Translations under genes and position numbers: made by a program
Notes under the pieces: model-generated
What the model was told of the DNA's origin: nothing
The model's input: only the letters and a program-made list of their open reading frames with translations
The model's database searches: none
Part shown: positions 28,201 through 43,200 of the stretch, piece by piece
Layout: every line of letters begins with the position of its first letter
Numbering within the stretch: the stretch's first letter is position 1
Source of the DNA: Osmia lignaria lignaria
Lineage: Eukaryota > Arthropoda > Insecta > Hymenoptera > Megachilidae
DNA length: 64,000 bases
Direction: 5' to 3'
Assembly (NCBI RefSeq): GCF_051020975.1
Contig: NC_135039.1
Location: forward strand, 13,676,692 to 13,740,691

Positions 28201-31200
28201 TATCAAAATTGAGTTGTCCAATTTCCTTTTTTTTTTTTTTTTTTAAATAAAAACTAGTCTAACACGAGCTGATAATGAAACTTGGTAGTCTGACCTAATT
28301 TTATGACATAAAAGTATAATCAGTTGACACTCGTGTTATAACAATTTGAAGCTTAAATTTTTATTAATATTCTTTATACAAAATGGTTGGTTGTCAAATA
28401 CAACCAGCTACAAAATTTTTCTATAATTTAATTTCTTTCCTATTAAAATCAGTTTTCCTACTTTTTACTCGCTTCTATCTTGATTTCATTTTTCATTTAA
28501 AATTCCACAATAAATGAAACGTACTTTTAATTTCTTAATTTCTTCCCTGAATTTGTGCTTTTTCTACCATTCGGTTTATTTATTCGCTTTTCCCCCTTTT
28601 TATTCCACCGATCTCTCTCTTTCCTTGTTTCACGTTTCATTCACTCCCCACGATCTTCTTATCTGCCCCTTCTTTCTCGTCTCCGGGAAATTAAGGTACA
28701 ACTTTAATTGAGCCTTACCACGGGTTGCTCGCAGCTGGCGACTTTATTATCGACATTCAGTATAATTAAACCATCTGCATCTTCTCGAGTGACGAGAAGA
28801 GCGTCCTTTGAACCATCTTGAACAGAAGGAACGTTTCTTTCCTTCTTATATTATTCCATTTGAAAACGGTTGCTTTCAATGGTACTTTGAAAATTGTTAT
28901 TTAGAAGTGAGTTTAACACTTTCATCGTTGGCTGACTGTAAATTATAATTTAAAAGAAGATTATGGATTTCAGGAAGGAAATTGTCAGAATATGCTGTTC
29001 CCACAGAGAATTCTTTCGATTTTACGTATCCTCGGGGAAGATGTATGACTTCGAGGTTTCCCTCGTGAAAAGAAAGGTGTTTTGGAGATAGAAAATGGGG
29101 GCTGAAATTTATGGTGAGCACGTAAGAGATGTTTATGGGCTGCTAATTGGCAGGGTGATATCGAAGAGAAGAAAGAATGCCGGAGAATTTCTCTGGAACC
29201 CGAATTTTAGGGTCAACTTTGCCCAGAATGCCGGGAATAAATCAATGGAAAGAATTATTAATGATGAAAGCGATGGTACAGTATCCAGTAAGGTAGGCTT
29301 CCCTAGGGAAAAGGTCATAAGAGGGAAAACAGATATTCTCAGAATCTTATTGTTAATTTTGACGATATTAATGTTAAAGATCATTTAGAAAGGAAAATAA
29401 TTATAAAATTCAGTTCTATTAACTGAGAAATTCAGTTAATCATAAAATAAATATCAATTCAAATTTCGCGCGCGCGGGTTTATACGCAAGTGGTGGGGGA
29501 GACCGATGGGCCTGCATCGCTGCCGCATCACTTTCACCGGGACCGCCTAGGGAGACGGACGGGAGCCCAAGGAGAGGGGAGATATCCCCATTGTTCATGG
29601 GAAAGCCTACTATGCTTGACACTGTACAGAAAGAAATCTTTATTTGATATACAACAATCTCATATTACATTGCAAATTTAATTACAATTTTTAAATATTA
29701 GTGATCCTTTTTAACAAAAATTCTTATTAGTCGCTGGAAATTGTCAGTGTAAAACGTTTCACGCGGAGCTGGATCGATTTCTTCAGCAGCCTCGTCGGCG
29801 AGCTAACTCGGTAACAAGTTCCTCTTTCACAGGGACTTCCGGTGGCGTCGAGCTTCCAGGCTGCGTTTTAATCTCCATCGAAAATCTAATGTGCCGCATT
29901 TCTTTAGCATTTTATGGTAATCGCTGTGAAGTTTACTCTGACAGTTTGCTCTGCAGCGACAGCTGATGACAACGATAGGGTTGCTTCCCGTTGATGACTT
30001 CCGTAAACACGACGGGTAATTTTGCCTCCAAAAGGGAGAAGCTACGAACCCGAAGAAATTTATTACATTATTTAAATTATATTAAACAACAATGTTGCTT
30101 CTATGTAATAATTTCTAGATGAAGTTATAAAAAATTTAATAGCTCCTTTTGACATTGTAATTTTTATTTCTTATGAAAAAAAATAAATAAATAAATTGAT
30201 TTTATCAAATTGTTCTGTTAGAAGTTTTACAATTTCGATTGGAGATACACAGAGAGACGCGTTGAAAGAAGATTTCTCATCAGACTCGACTAACTTTCTT
30301 CCTATTTTCTGACTGTTACAGAACTCGAACAACCAAGTCGCGCTTCCGGGACAGAACCAGGTGGCACAGACGCAAGCAGAGACCCAGGGTGGTCCCAACA
30401 CGGTTCTACGAGTCATCGTCGAACAGATGGTTTACCCAATTTCCTTGGACGTGCTCTATCAGGTGAGTTATGACTTCTGCTTCCTATCTGTCGAACGATT
30501 TATCCTCAACTTAGCCATGTTACACGATTTCCTATTAACCTTGATAATTAGTCAGCTCGTGAAAATTTATCGATCATGTCAGCCTGTTTGATTCGATTTC
30601 ACTGATTGTGAGTAAAGAATAAACGTTCATTTTTTTTCCTTTTTTTTTTTAAATACCATCAGGGAATGTTTATGCAGCTGATAATAATGTTTGGTCAAAC
30701 GTAACGTTGCTTTCAGCGTTAGAATAATAGCAAGCAACGATAATCCCGGTAATTTTAATCGACTCGTTAATCGACCGTTCCATCCAGCGTAATTAATCGT
30801 CCGCGGAATCAGCTTCTGGTAGGAACGGTGCCGGCCACCGAATTAATTCAATAATAACGCGTAATTCCGTCTGTAATTGCGACTCGCACTCCCGTAAATA
30901 TGTAATTCGATCAAGGACCATTTCCTTATTGCGAATTTGTAATGCAAAATCCTAATGAGGGTGCAGCGAAACGTAACAACGTGTGCGATCGCCTGTTTCA
31001 ATAGCCTCGCATTAACCCCTTTGCCATTGTTGCATAATAATTGGATATTCATCCCTTAAATACGTTTCGTTTATTTCTCACTTTTTCACATCTTTTATTT
31101 TCCACGCATTTCGAAAGGAGTTTCGAGAATTGAAATAATATTTCTGTCTCAAGCTCGATTGAAATAAACTTTTGTTATCCGCAATGCATTTTCAACCCGT

Positions 31201-34200
31201 TAAATTTCGGTGAAATTTCAAGAGGATCAGGCGGGTTGACGGGGGTTGTATGCAAAAGCAAAAATCGCCGGGAATAATGTAGGAGATGAGAAATTAATCG
31301 GATTTCGGGGTTGTTCCCGAATTCGATTCTCGATTAATCGGATATTTCCTCCGGTATCCTTCGCGGATTACGATTCGGAAGGGTCGCGGCATATTTTCGT
31401 GAGATTTTTCACCCCTCGCTCCTGAACACGTTTCCATTAATGGAATATTAAACAATCGCTCGAAATATTTATCAGAATTTCCGTTCAATAATCTAATCTT
31501 TCATTCGTTTAAAATTAAATTATTTTATTTGACAAAAATCAACACGCGCATCAAAGGGAACATGCTTTAGGGTAGTTGAAAACAAAGACTTGTAACATGG
31601 CTTTCATTAAGTTGCACTCCCTTTGGAGCTGGATAACAGGATAACCGCGGTACTTCCGGTTCCAGTTGAGTGGTCCATGCATTTTTAACAGCGATAATGC
31701 GGCCCATCGTGAAGTGCCACGAACCCGGAAACTCGGACTTCTTTTTTCTCCCTGAATATACTGTGTTTTCATACGTGACGTATGCTAAACATCCCCTTTC
31801 TCGTCGTGAATGCACTTAAAAGTGGGTGGCTTTTAAGGAAACGTGTTCTCCATGCGATTCGAATGAAAAGGTGGCAGCTTTCTTCTTTTTTTTCTAGCTT
31901 TTTTTCACATGAAACACGTAGCTACAATTTTTCTATTTTTCCTGTTCCTCGCAAATTTACACGAATTTCGTTGATTTATAAAAGGAAAGATTATTTCTAT
32001 GGACTATTCTAAGGGTGTTTTTTATATTCATATTTTGATAGCCATTTTCATAAAAGTTTATGCTTTAATTTGATATCCCATAAATGGTATTTTCATCTTA
32101 TCAAATGTTGTGACACAAATTCCATTTACTTCAACAGATATCACCAGTGGAGCAGATATCCACTTGCCCTTTAATTCCAATTAAAAATATCTTCATCTAA
32201 AATTCAATCAACCCTACCGAACCCTCTCCGTCCCTTAATTTCTCTATTCCAAAGTATTTACACAAATTTCATTCTCATAAATCCCAGCCATTCTCCAATA
32301 ACCCTTTGGAAAGCCTACGAAAGCGAGTGTAATCCAGGCGCATTAAACATCGGAGCTGCGTACTTTGCCTAGGAAATCGAATTGAAATTCCCCGAAGATT
32401 AGGCGGGTTTCGTTGCATCCGCGTATGCCTGCTTTTTCGATAAGCGTGTACAGAAATCCTAAGCCGATAATGGACCGGCTAGAAAACATTTTCGGATTAC
32501 AGGTCAACCCTTCTCGCTGACCGTTGTTTTGCCGTTGTAGCTAAGTGATTTCGACGCTTGCATCCGCACGCATTATTCGCGATTACTTGAAAAGATTAGC
32601 CTGGCTTTGTCCGTCATTGCGGCGAGTCGACTATGCCAACTGACCGGAAATAACTCTGGTTGATTCGACTGCTGTCCGATTGGTTTCTTCTCGTTTCACT
32701 GATATGGATTTAATTTCATTTGAAATCTTTAGAAAAATAATTTATTTTCTTAATGAACAATTAGGCAGTTTAATATTTATTAATAATGTAAATTCGTTAA
32801 GGAAAAATGATGGGAATAGGGAAGGTAAGAATGATATGCATTTAATTTCAATTGAAATCTGCAGGAAGCACCGCAAGTAGTACGACCAAGCATTTCTCAG
32901 ACGTCCAAGTAGAAGACTTTACGGTTCAGAGACCTCTTATTAAATTTTCCGCGTTTCCCCTTGAATCCTTCATATTTCAAAACAGATCGATGACGAGAAG
33001 TCAATATTTGCAGATTCCTTTGAATCCCTCGGTAGCTCTGCATTTATAAATGAAACATTTTAAAAAGGATTACAAGACAGAAATAATTGCAGTTTCTCAA
33101 TAGAAAATTATTTGGATAAATTGAATGGAATTTTTTTACATTAAATAACTGTTAATTAAGATCACATAATCATCATAATTAAATAGGGAAAGTAAACTAA
33201 TTATCGAGGGGTGTCTGTTGTAATTAACCATGTATCTCCTGCACTTCAATCATTTTTCAAATAAAGATTCACATTCAATATTGAATCAAACGAGTACGCC
33301 ATTTTTTAAAAGGATTTCTATTGAAATGAAATGTAAATCTTTACAATTCTTTTATTTACTTTTCTCTTTCACTTTTGAGCAAACTCATGTACATTTGAAA
33401 AATTGAACAAAAAATTGTGCAAACTGTCTTTCAAAAAGTTTGTATTAAAATTTACCAGAAATTTCCCATAGTTTTCCAATTAACCATCTTATATCGTTTA
33501 AAGATAATAAAATAAGTTATTCAAGAATCTTTGAAATTCCTTTGAAATCTTCTTTCATCCAAGCAGACAATTTTCTTCGTCGAATCGTCAAAGCATTCTC
33601 CCTGGTTGTTTCACTTTACGGTTTCGTGGACCGATTAAACGCCGTGAAAAGAGCGTTCGGTATAACTTGCACGCCCCCTCTGTTCGCGAAAGGGGTGAGA
33701 AGAAAGGGGTGCAATAAAGTAGCGGTGTTCAGGTGTGCCTCGCGAATTGACGCCATGAAAACTTGGTAATCCAACGAGGGACGGTGTTAGTCAGTGTCGG
33801 TAGCCTGCTTTAAAATTTCTAATGATCCGTGAACCTTAACGAAATGTATCCCTCCGCTAGGGGTCATTGATCCCCGGCAACTTTTAATGGCCTCCCATTT
33901 TCTTCCCTCATTTAATGTTCTAAACACTTTCACTTACCCTGAAAAGTGACTTATTACTAATAATATTAATTACACTGCCGGATATTATTTTTTCCCTTCT
34001 TTTTTCCCTCCTCTAGTGTCTCGTTCATTATTATCATTGTCGACTTATGGGTCTCCGGGGATTCTTCGCGATTACAAACCACCCCCTTTCATGGTCATCG
34101 TTACGCAGCGTCGACCAACGACGCATTGTACATATTGATTGATGTAACAGTTATTAATTCCAGCTCTCGATCATCGATGAACGTTATCTACGCTCTGTAA

Positions 34201-37200
34201 CCCTGCTAATGCAATAACGTGTGCAATAATAGTAACGTAATTTCGACCGTGTCGACGTCGACGATCCGGCCATTATTCATGATTCAGATATACACGAGCA
34301 ACCAGACGTTATGGGGTTGAAACATGGCTTTTCTATTTTGTCTCTTAAATTTCTGTGAAAATGATATTGCGTGGTTTTGGGGAAAAGAAATTATTTTTTC
34401 CTTAATTAGTCACGTTAATTATCCCTTGTATAAACGTTTTTATTTTTATGGATAACAGTTGGAAACCGTATTGTTTGACGTCACAGATTTTCGGCTGTAT
34501 TCGGATATTTAATAAACATTTTCCATCTGATTTTCCTCTTCTATTTTCATTCAATATTTCCATCGAAATTAATACATCGAATTTCAGGCCGTGTTTCTGT
34601 TTAAAAACCGTCTCTGAAATGAATATTCACGCTGAAGCGTCGGGGAAGCATTGATATAACGATGGAATAAAAAATATCCTATTGTTAACAATAATTACAT
34701 AAATCCGACATGAAAATTCTATAATCATTAAGATATTTTATGTTTTGACGTATTTCTCGTTAATTTTCGTTCTGAAAATGAAAATATTAAATATTAAATC
34801 TTCCATGTAACCAGCACCCATAATATCTACATTAATAATTTTTTACATTTTTTACAATATCCAAAATGAAAATTTGAAATATTGAAGTTTGAACCCATTT
34901 CCATATTTCCTTTGAGTTATTCTAAAAATGTCACCATACCACTCCAGGTTTACGTTTTCAGAATAAAAATTCAAAACAGGTCAGCCTCGATGGCTGTTCC
35001 TGGTACACAAGGGTCGAAAATGGAAATTGCCCTAAGATTTTGAACCGATAGCTAGGTAACTGATGAAATCACGTATACACAGTGTGAAACATACGCAAAA
35101 TATAGAGCAGAGCTGTCGCTGTTGTCGAATATCGATGAGGATTGATTCGTATTGTGGCATCGCGAAAGGAGCATTAGGTCTCGTGATGCAATCCGAGCAC
35201 GTTTGACATAACGTTTGTTAAGTGCTCGACACTGTGGAATTCGAGCTTCGAAATCGGACAGCATTGAACTCGAATTCGAGGAGGAAGGATGATTTGATGT
35301 TGCTAATCGATTAAATGATGCTTCCCTTTGGGAACAATAATCCTGTTTCAGCTGCTATTGATGAATGGGTCAGAAGGACGCTACTTCGTAATTACATTGT
35401 CAATATTTATGCAAATGTAGACTGAACTTTACTTTGGGGCACACAAAATTATTATCTGTTTTCTATGTATTCTAATAGTATTTGACGAGAAAAGTTCAAA
35501 AATATAAGTTTCAATTCTAGGGATCCATTCGTTCAAAAGTTATGGGTATGTAAAATGAGCATTTGAGGTTAGTTTGACGCCATATTGGTTTCTACCCATA
35601 ATTCGTCCAATGAGCGAAGAGATGCACATAGGTGGCGCTCATAGGTGATGCTAGGATAGGTTAGTTTATTTGACACCATTTTGATGCTCTACTATGTGGA
35701 CCAATCAAATTATAGATAGAAATCAATATGGCGTCAGTATAACCTCAAAAGTAAAGAACAATCAAATTAAAAGCTATTTAGAAAACGTAAACTTTAGATG
35801 GATAGCAGAATTTTAATCACCTCCTTCGATTATTTCAACTGGAATCGCAAGAACATCGACAAAAATTGCGTCGAATGATAGTTGGGAAAGAGTTTCTAGA
35901 TTCTTTTTTTTTTTCGCATCGCGTGGTTAGTCGGGCTAAAATTACACCATTGTCGTTCGAACATTTCTCGAGGTACGTGCACACTTTCTCGAACGCCACG
36001 TACCTTTGAGCGACTTGATTTCCCGCGGGATTTTTCGCGGCCACGTTCCTGAAAACTCTACCTGCAGACTAGTGGATCGAATATCGACGTGAATATCATG
36101 GTGATTGAATCCAACTTACGAGCACAGAACTTGGTCCTTTAAAATAAAAATCTATATAAATTGATACTTCTAATTTTCTTAACAATTTTGACCCTGCATC
36201 AAGTGGATCAATTTTATATTAGTTTGGATGGAGGCCCAATTTTAATTTAATTTTTCATTCTATATTATTTTCATTCAACTTTCATTTTCTTAAATACTTT
36301 TAGAACGAAAAATTTTTTAAATAAATTCATTTTCAAAGATGCAGATTCTCTCGACCCACTTTAATGGTTTCATATTGTCATTTGACTGTTTCAAAATAGT
36401 TGGAGGATCACTTAACCGTATAAAAGATAAACAAATATCGGTAGACAGGATGTAACATCGACGCGTGTATCTCGATCTGGTGATTTGAAATTTTTCCATA
36501 CCCGAGAGAACCCGGCTATTCGTGATTCGACGAGTTTCCATCGTTGTTTACCCGGACGATCCGCAATGAATTTCGAAACGATAATCGCGGCACGAGAATG
36601 TTCTCGATTCGCGGAAGAAGCCTGTCGGATTTTCATAAATAAAATATGCGCGCCGACTGCGAGAGGAATTTTCGATTCTCGCCGAGCGAAACCGTGATTG
36701 TAGCCTTTGTTTGTGCCTGTCTCTGAATTATACAGAATTCAGAAGATGCGAAGAGATTGCATACAGATTGCAAGATTTAACCGAGATTTGACTTTAAATA
36801 ATACAGGCACGGTTGTGTTTTATTCAGAACCTTGTTCTGTCTGCTTCATTTTATACCATCGGGTCATTTTTCACCCATACCGTTCCGTCATTAATTATCG
36901 AAGATCGAAAATTAACGAGCAATAACACTAATGGGTGGTCGTCTTTTTGGAAGCATCGGCAAAACCGAGCGATAAAAAACAGTACGCTCTTCGCCCTTCG
37001 AATCAGCTTGCAATTAGCCTAAAAACGAGCCATTTCCGGGAAACACCGGGAATGTTAACGGTAATGAGCATCGGCACGCGGAAAGTAGCGATTTTTATTG
37101 TTATTAGCGACGCTTTATGCGACCATTACGCAGCCCTGTTTATTTTCTGGTTAATTTCCAACCACACCCCCGGAGGGTTGTTTTTGTTTGTACAGCTCGT

Positions 37201-40200
37201 TTGGGGAAATTAAAATCAGTGTTTAAATAATTAGCCCTTCGAATGGGTTTTTGATTTTGAAATCTGCGATCTTATAAATATTCGATACACTATTCCAGCA
37301 GAAATAAAAAAAAAAAAAAAAAAATCAGTGATCGTTTTCGAACGATTAGCGAGCTGGAACGAGGCATTCGTGTAATTCTGCTGGTAAATAAATAAAATCT
37401 CATAAAAATGCATGACACCGGAGGAACGCGAAAAATATCTGAAAATGTGAATGGAATCGGAATCGCGTCCCGTCAAGTGACTGGGCTGTTATGGGGGTTG
37501 GATTTAGAGGGGGTTGGGGGATGGTTGTTCGCTAATGCTAGCGGTGTTACGCGTTTTAGCTTTCATCGAATATTCAATATCGCCACGTCACTGCCGCATC
37601 AAATGAAGAATTTATATTTTCCTTGACGTAACGATAAATCTGCCCGATGAAAAAATAATTTTATTTTTCAAAAATAATTTATTATAACCATCGTAAAACT
37701 AGTTCATTTCTGCACTTTATTTAAGGGGATAAAACCGTGATGAAATCCAATATTGCACGCTTTGCGTGGGTGCAATTAATATTTCCACTGGGTTTAATTA
37801 ATCTCCGTTCAATTAGAGAGGCCAGTGTGTAAATCTTACGTACTGGAAATGCGATTGAATCAAACATTTCATTGTTCCTGTTCATAATTACAAATCTTGT
37901 TGGGATTGAAAAGAGTGAATTGATATGTAGAACACAAGTATTAAATATTTTTATGTTAATTGAAATATGATATGATTTTATTATAATTCTACATGTTAAG
38001 CTTGGCGTCTTATGATGTCACTAGGACCAGGTTTCAGTCTGTTTGATTTCTTATGATATCATCCGGGGAAAAACGTATTGATCATATTATAACTCAAAAT
38101 ACTTATAACTTTCAAATGACTACTTATGATATTTATTAAAATGGTTATTTTTAATAAAGTATGTCATTGTAGAAATATTTCGCACCTCACTCGAAGAATC
38201 TCGACGAATGCTAAATAAACGAGCTTTCCAAATGAACGAGCTCGCTCTTCACATCGTCATTAATACTAAAAGCTCAGCATGACCCACGCGTGCTGTGTTT
38301 AATTAATTAACTTCATTTTTGAACATTGTGCCAGGACATTTCACGTGGAGAAAGAATGATCGATTGCTCGTATATTTGAATAACACTCGATTTAAATTGT
38401 TACAGAAAAAAATTGTAATTAAACGTCTTGTGAATTATTCATTAATATTAAAATGTACTTTAATTAAATTAATGAGACCAAGTGATTATTAAATGATATG
38501 CAAACGGTATTATGTGAAGTATTTAGTAATTTAATGATCTTTTCTTGAAACGAAAAATCAGTTATACAATTAGAGATACTCATTGAAGATTTGTGCCATC
38601 ATTAAGGTAATTAAAAGCTTTACTCAGCAAAATCCCGAGTTAAATGCACTGAACGCAAGCTCGAAAAAGCGTAACTCGTTAAATTAAGTCACTGTATTCT
38701 CTGCGTCGTTTTTAGTTCGGTTATGGATGGAAATTAATTAAAAGATTATACACTTGCGTATCATTTGCTGAATCCATTATAACTCTGTCAGATATTGATT
38801 TTTATTTAACAACATTTTGCCAAAGAGGTGTCTATTAAAGTATAAAATTTATTGAAATTCAAAATACTAACTTAGAATCTTTTTCTCTGTTACAGATATT
38901 CACACGTTTTGGCAAGGTCCTAAAAATTGTCACCTTCACGAAGAACAGTAAGTAAAATATTTTATATAATTCATATTTTTTTATTAAATGAAAATGGCAA
39001 TACTTATGTTACACTAACAATTATTAAAAATACAAGTATTTAAATTCTTAATTTTATTCGAACCTGTGGTATCCATTAATGAACGTGTCAGCTTCATACA
39101 CAGGGTGGTCATAAATTAAATATTTCCAATATTTCACTGTACGTTATAGTTCTGCTCTAAAATACCTCTTTCTGCGCTCACTTGGAAGGAGTCAAATAGA
39201 GCTGAAATTGCTATATCTCATACGTCACGGAGTGGCCCTTGTTTTTCTGCTATACAACAGGTAATAGCTACTGGACCACCCTGTATAGACGCCACTCTTA
39301 CTGGCAGACATGCCAGGGCACTTTAGTACTTCACTGTACACTTGAAGTGTATCTATCCTGGCCCGGCGACGCCGTTGGTACTTTCGGTGTTGCACTCCAG
39401 TGAAAGGGGTGTCTCGAAAGCAACTTTCCCTCTTTTTCTCTCTATGAACTTGTTTTCTACCGGGGCGGTGAAGCAGTAGACGTTTCGCGATATAAATTGA
39501 TACCGGTTTATAGGGGAACGGAAATCTATAAATTGAAAAATTAAATGAATTAATTTACCTTAACGCGTTTAAAGTCGATGACGCACCGGGTGCGTCAAAT
39601 GCTTTCTATACGGTATAACGCTGCGACGCACCTGGTGCGTCATATGTTTTCTTCAGTTAAGATTCGATTAAAGCGAAAACAAACTGTAAAAAATATTTTA
39701 CTATTTCTTGTGAATGCAATTTGATAGGAATGTATATTACGTTAATGCTGCCTTTGATCTGCATGAAACAAAAACATGGTCGGTCGTTTTATTAGCGATA
39801 TAATGCGAAAACAGGGAAGGGGTGAAGTTTTTCGCCGGGAGCAACGTTATTCAATTTCCATCGTTATTTAATCGCCACCGGGGGAATCGAGGGGCGATAA
39901 TAAAAATTCATCCGCGGAGAAAAACTGACCGGTGTCACAACATATTACCACGAATCGAGAGGGAGAAAGATGAAAATAGGGCTGTTGCCTTTATTTCCAT
40001 TTAATTTCAGTTTTAGTTAATTTTTCCCGCAGCGAAACATCACTGAAAGCGGCATCCAATTTCGAAAATCGAAGAATAAATCTCGTTTGTTGACGACAGA
40101 TTTTTATTTTTTTATTTTTATTTTTAGCGATTTGGGATATTTTTTTTTTCTCTTCCTTCTTTTTTAAACAGCAATTTAAATTCAGCTTAAGTAATCGTTA

Positions 40201-43200
40201 AACAACTGTGCCGAGATGGTTTCATAACTAATTTCAGCGGAATAGTTAAATCATTTCGCCTACTTAGTTTCAGCATTAATTTCGATTCAGTGTTATATGA
40301 TTAGTCATCAAATATCACTAATATAACCAGTTTCTCCATTAATCCCAGATCACGGTAATACGGTTAATTGTTACATAATTAATTTCTAAATTAATTTCAA
40401 TTTTCAATTGATTGTAATTAATCACTATTTTTGGTCCAATGTTACATTGATTAGTTTCAAAAATAATTGAAAAATATTCCAAAATAAATTCTAAAATTTT
40501 GTCAAGAGATACTATGTAATTATCAAAGAATATTTTTAATTCTAATATTATTTCCTTTCTGTTTCAGGTACTTTCCAGGCACTAATACAGTACGCGGACA
40601 TGCTGTCAGCGCAAACCGCTAAACTCGTGAGTATCCGCTTCGGCTTTCCCTCCATTTTTCCGGTCTCGAGCCCTTTTCCTTTCTTTTTTTAATCATTCGT
40701 TTCTCGTATTTCAACGACGCATATGGAGTCCTCTTTCTCTAGATTGCACATCCAGCAGCCGTTTATCCGACGTCCCGCGGGACAGATCGAAATTTTTCGT
40801 GGAATATTTTCAGAAATACACACCGTACCATCCATTAAACGGTGTCCAGATGCCAGGGCACGAATAATGCAAATTTTAATTGCTGCCCGGTATATTTCAC
40901 CGCCGGAATTGCTCGCTTTTTTATTAACGAGCAGAAATACTTGCTGCACCCTGGGACCTCTACTTTCCACCCCTTCTGTTGCCATACTCTCTTTCATTTT
41001 AATTTTGTTATTTTACAACAAAAAAATTGTTAATTCTTTCATTACCAAGGGTGACTATATAAGGCTGTTTTCTACATAGAGTCTTTAAAAGGGTTAGAAA
41101 TGGAAAATGTTATTTTCAAGGGGGTGGTTTTTACTTGCTCTCGAACTTAGGAATGGTGCACTTTAGAAAATATATTTTTTTGTAACGCCGGTTGATCATT
41201 TCGCAAAGGGAAAACCACATCAAACGGAAAATTTGTTGCTTAAAACCCTAACACCAACAATTTTCCCTTTTAATCTCTTTCGAATCGCTGTTTATTCTCG
41301 TCGATGAACGCTGCTAACTGAGCTTTAGATCGTAATTTCCGGTAATTAACGACAGTTTTTCGTTCGCAAGCTTCTCGGAAAAGTTTTAACGATGTTCGTT
41401 TATCGGCTCGAATAAAAACACCCCGATCTGTAGTATGCACAGTGTGATATAAAGGAATAAATTTGTAATGAATGAGATTTATCTTTCGTTCCAATACAAG
41501 CTGGAGATTTTTCCAGCTGTTTTTAAATTAACTTTTATCTACTCTCTACTCTGATAAAACATCTTGATTTTGAAAATTAATTTTTAAAAACAGTTTTACG
41601 GGATTTTCAGAAATCTCTAAAATTTTCCCAAAAGTGGATAAAAAAATGAAATCATTCGCATCGATCGTTCCGTTAACACGTTAACCGAAAATTGCAAACT
41701 CGACTGAGCTCGTGGTGAAACGTGATTTCCAGTCGTTGACAAAGATCACGGCTAATAAAACTCTCGAATTTCGAATTTTCCGCTTGTGATCGAGTTCGCT
41801 CGCTCTCGAAACGAGCCAAGAAACTCGATTACCAAAGCTCCCGCCCCTCTCCTTTGGCAGCTTCGATCCTATGCCACGTGTATTCTTGTTTTTTTTTTTT
41901 TCTTCTTGCTACGAACCATTGTTTTCGGGGTTGGAAAGCCTTTGTCGATCGTTTCAGCCGTGGGATTGGCGAACGCGATTTTGCAATTTAACGAAAGTCA
42001 CAGAAACGCGTGCCCACAAAGCGAACGTTGAAGAGATTTTTGTGCGATGCTTCAAACTATTTCGTATTATTTCATATTTTGCCCTGGAATTTTAAGAAGA
42101 GTACCCTCTTTTGTGATGAATTTTTAACATGTGGGTTCAGATATGTAGTTGGGAACTGGGAGGGACAGGGTACTAGTAGAGGTAGGGCACTGGTGGGGCA
42201 GAATATTAGTATGGGCAGGACACTGGTGAAGACAGGGCACTGCTGAGGGCAGGGTAGGGGCAAGGGACTGCATAGTAGGGATAGAGCAGTGGTGGGGGTA
42301 GGGTACTAGTAGCAGCAGGGCACTAGTAGGGACAGGACACTGCTGAGGGCAGGGTAGGGGCAAGGGACTGCATAGTAGGGATAGAGCAGTGGTGAGGGTA
42401 GGGTACTAGTAGCAGCAGGGCACTAGTAGGGACAGGACATTGCTGAGGGCAGGGTAGGGGCAAGGGACTGCATAGTAGGGATAGAGCAGTGGTGGGGGTA
42501 GGGTACTAGTAGCAGCAGGGCACTAATAAGGACAGAGCACTGGTAAAAGCAAGGAGCCTAGTACTACCTCTTCACTTTACGTCCTCACTATATTTTTGAA
42601 GCCAACTGTACACTCAAGTGCAACGTAACTAGAGTACACTTTGGTAAATCTTGCCACACTAGAGATGCGGCAAAATTCAAAGACCTGGACCTAAGCCAAA
42701 GACCTAACCCCAAAGAAAGTGCAGAAACTGTATTACCCTCATTAGTTTTCCATGTGGCGAAAGCAGGAGTGAAATTCTCCCGGCATGGTGTAGTATTGCC
42801 AGAGAGGGGTAAGCTTTGGCCGTCGATCGTGCCACGGGCCACCTGTAATTATGTATGAAATTCATTAGCCCGTGTAAATATGACCGGCAGAGGAGTGAGA
42901 GATACAGCAATGCGTGTACACGCGTGCATGTTGTAACAATACAGGGGCCAGCGGTGCGTACACGGGTCAAACACGTCCGTGCTCGGTCTACACCTATGCA
43001 GAATCGAGCGTGCATATGTAATTAGGCTGCGTCTTTCCAGGCTACGACTGCATTAGGCGTGTACTCGTTGTTATTAATGGAGATCAAATGCAGTTGCACC
43101 GTGAGAGACTAGCCTTCCGGCTATCGTCCCTGTGTACGCGTGCTTTCCGGTTCCCTGCGTTTCCTCGCCTTCAGGCGTTCGTTGTGGAACCGACTGCTTA

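Larger units (their letters stand above)
18981..30321 (+). other. heph: heph intron 2 (11.3 kb)
   Basis: No gene recognised. It holds the 3 x 141-bp tandem array (23081-23503), the second TA-flanked element (29279-29624), a GGACCAGGGAGAGA motif (21563-21583) shared with 4915 and 44471, and T tracts near 20490, 27245 and 28228. ORFs of 60-108 aa occur on both strands without recognisable domains. Confidence 0.8.

Noticed and set aside
28259..28340. Short inverted TAACACGAG pair
   Set aside because: Only nine matching bases with unclear flanks; below what I would call an element.
42124..42363. Cys/Pro/Ser/Thr-rich minus ORF
   Set aside because: A translation of the 100-bp tandem array; the composition is set by the repeat.
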